From positions 1-12,179 of the forward strand of contig SOKA01000045.1 in the NCBI GenBank assembly GCA_004376105.1: DNA of 12,179 nucleotides, in the 5' to 3' direction. How positions within the stretch are numbered: the stretch's first letter is position 1; the number at the start of each line of letters is the position of its first letter. The position numbers and the translations under genes were made by a program. Shown here piece after piece: positions 12,052 through 12,179 of this stretch. The DNA is from Dehalococcoidia bacterium (GTDB lineage: Bacteria > Chloroflexota > Dehalococcoidia > Dehalococcoidales > E44-bin46). Below the pieces are notes generated by a model, which saw only the letters and a program-made list of their open reading frames with translations, did no database searches and was not told the origin of the DNA.

Positions 12052-12179
12052 TGAGAGGAGTTGGTGGTCTTATGCGGGCTATTATGTAAAACTATTCATT
12101 ACAACCACTGATTGGGACGCACTATATATGTTATGTCAGATTAAATCATTCTTTGTATCTAGCTCTGGGCTGGCTACTC

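Noticed and set aside
1..12179. Mobile elements, CRISPR arrays, phage or defence genes.
   Set aside because: No transposase or integrase motifs, regularly spaced repeats or terminal repeats were found; nearly all the sequence is taken by housekeeping genes.
12052..12179. A gene or promoter at the right-hand end.
   Set aside because: Frames are short and broken, and no -35/-10 pair has acceptable spacing.

Overview
The window is a gene-dense piece of a bacterial chromosome. It looks like a member of the Dehalococcoidia or a related Chloroflexota lineage. This placement is inferred from gene content (an archaeal-type phosphoglycerate mutase, an LL-diaminopimelate aminotransferase, a short EF-Ts) and from my recollection of similar Dehalococcoides proteins; no database search was run. 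No mobile element, CRISPR array, rRNA or replication origin is visible.

Layout. Positions 1-2348 (minus strand) hold the translation operon rpsB-tsf-pyrH-frr, with frr cut by the window edge. It is read from a good extended -10 promoter at 2375-2403. Divergent from it at 2526-3009 (plus) lie a 47-residue HisF N-terminal remnant and a translationally coupled 116-residue protein of unknown function. A tRNA-Arg(TCT) gene follows on the minus strand (3047-3120) with its own promoter. The 3121-3497 gap is not empty. It holds that tRNA promoter, a possible leaderless 43-residue one-helix membrane protein on the minus strand, and a pgk promoter facing the other way, with an imperfect inverted repeat covering both -35 boxes.

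Positions 3498-11403 (plus) are a long, tightly packed run: pgk, apgM, a 155-residue unknown protein, tpiA, miaA, dapF, dapL and hflX. Gaps are mostly under 30 bp and tpiA/miaA overlap by 4 bp, so most or all of it is probably one transcript. pgk, apgM and tpiA are three enzymes of the glycolytic/gluconeogenic trunk. dapL and dapF catalyse consecutive steps to meso-diaminopimelate. miaA and hflX concern tRNA modification and ribosome rescue. hflX appears to start at a rare ATT codon. After a 219 bp convergent gap, a small CxxC carboxymuconolactone decarboxylase/AhpD-like protein lies on the minus strand (11623-11979) with its own promoter. The last ~130 bp (12052-12179) show nothing I can support.

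Most of the window is ordinary housekeeping sequence. The points most worth a second look are the ATT start of hflX, the possible leaderless membrane microprotein with its mirrored promoter pair, the HisF remnant coupled to an unknown gene, and the unknown protein inside the glycolytic gene run.
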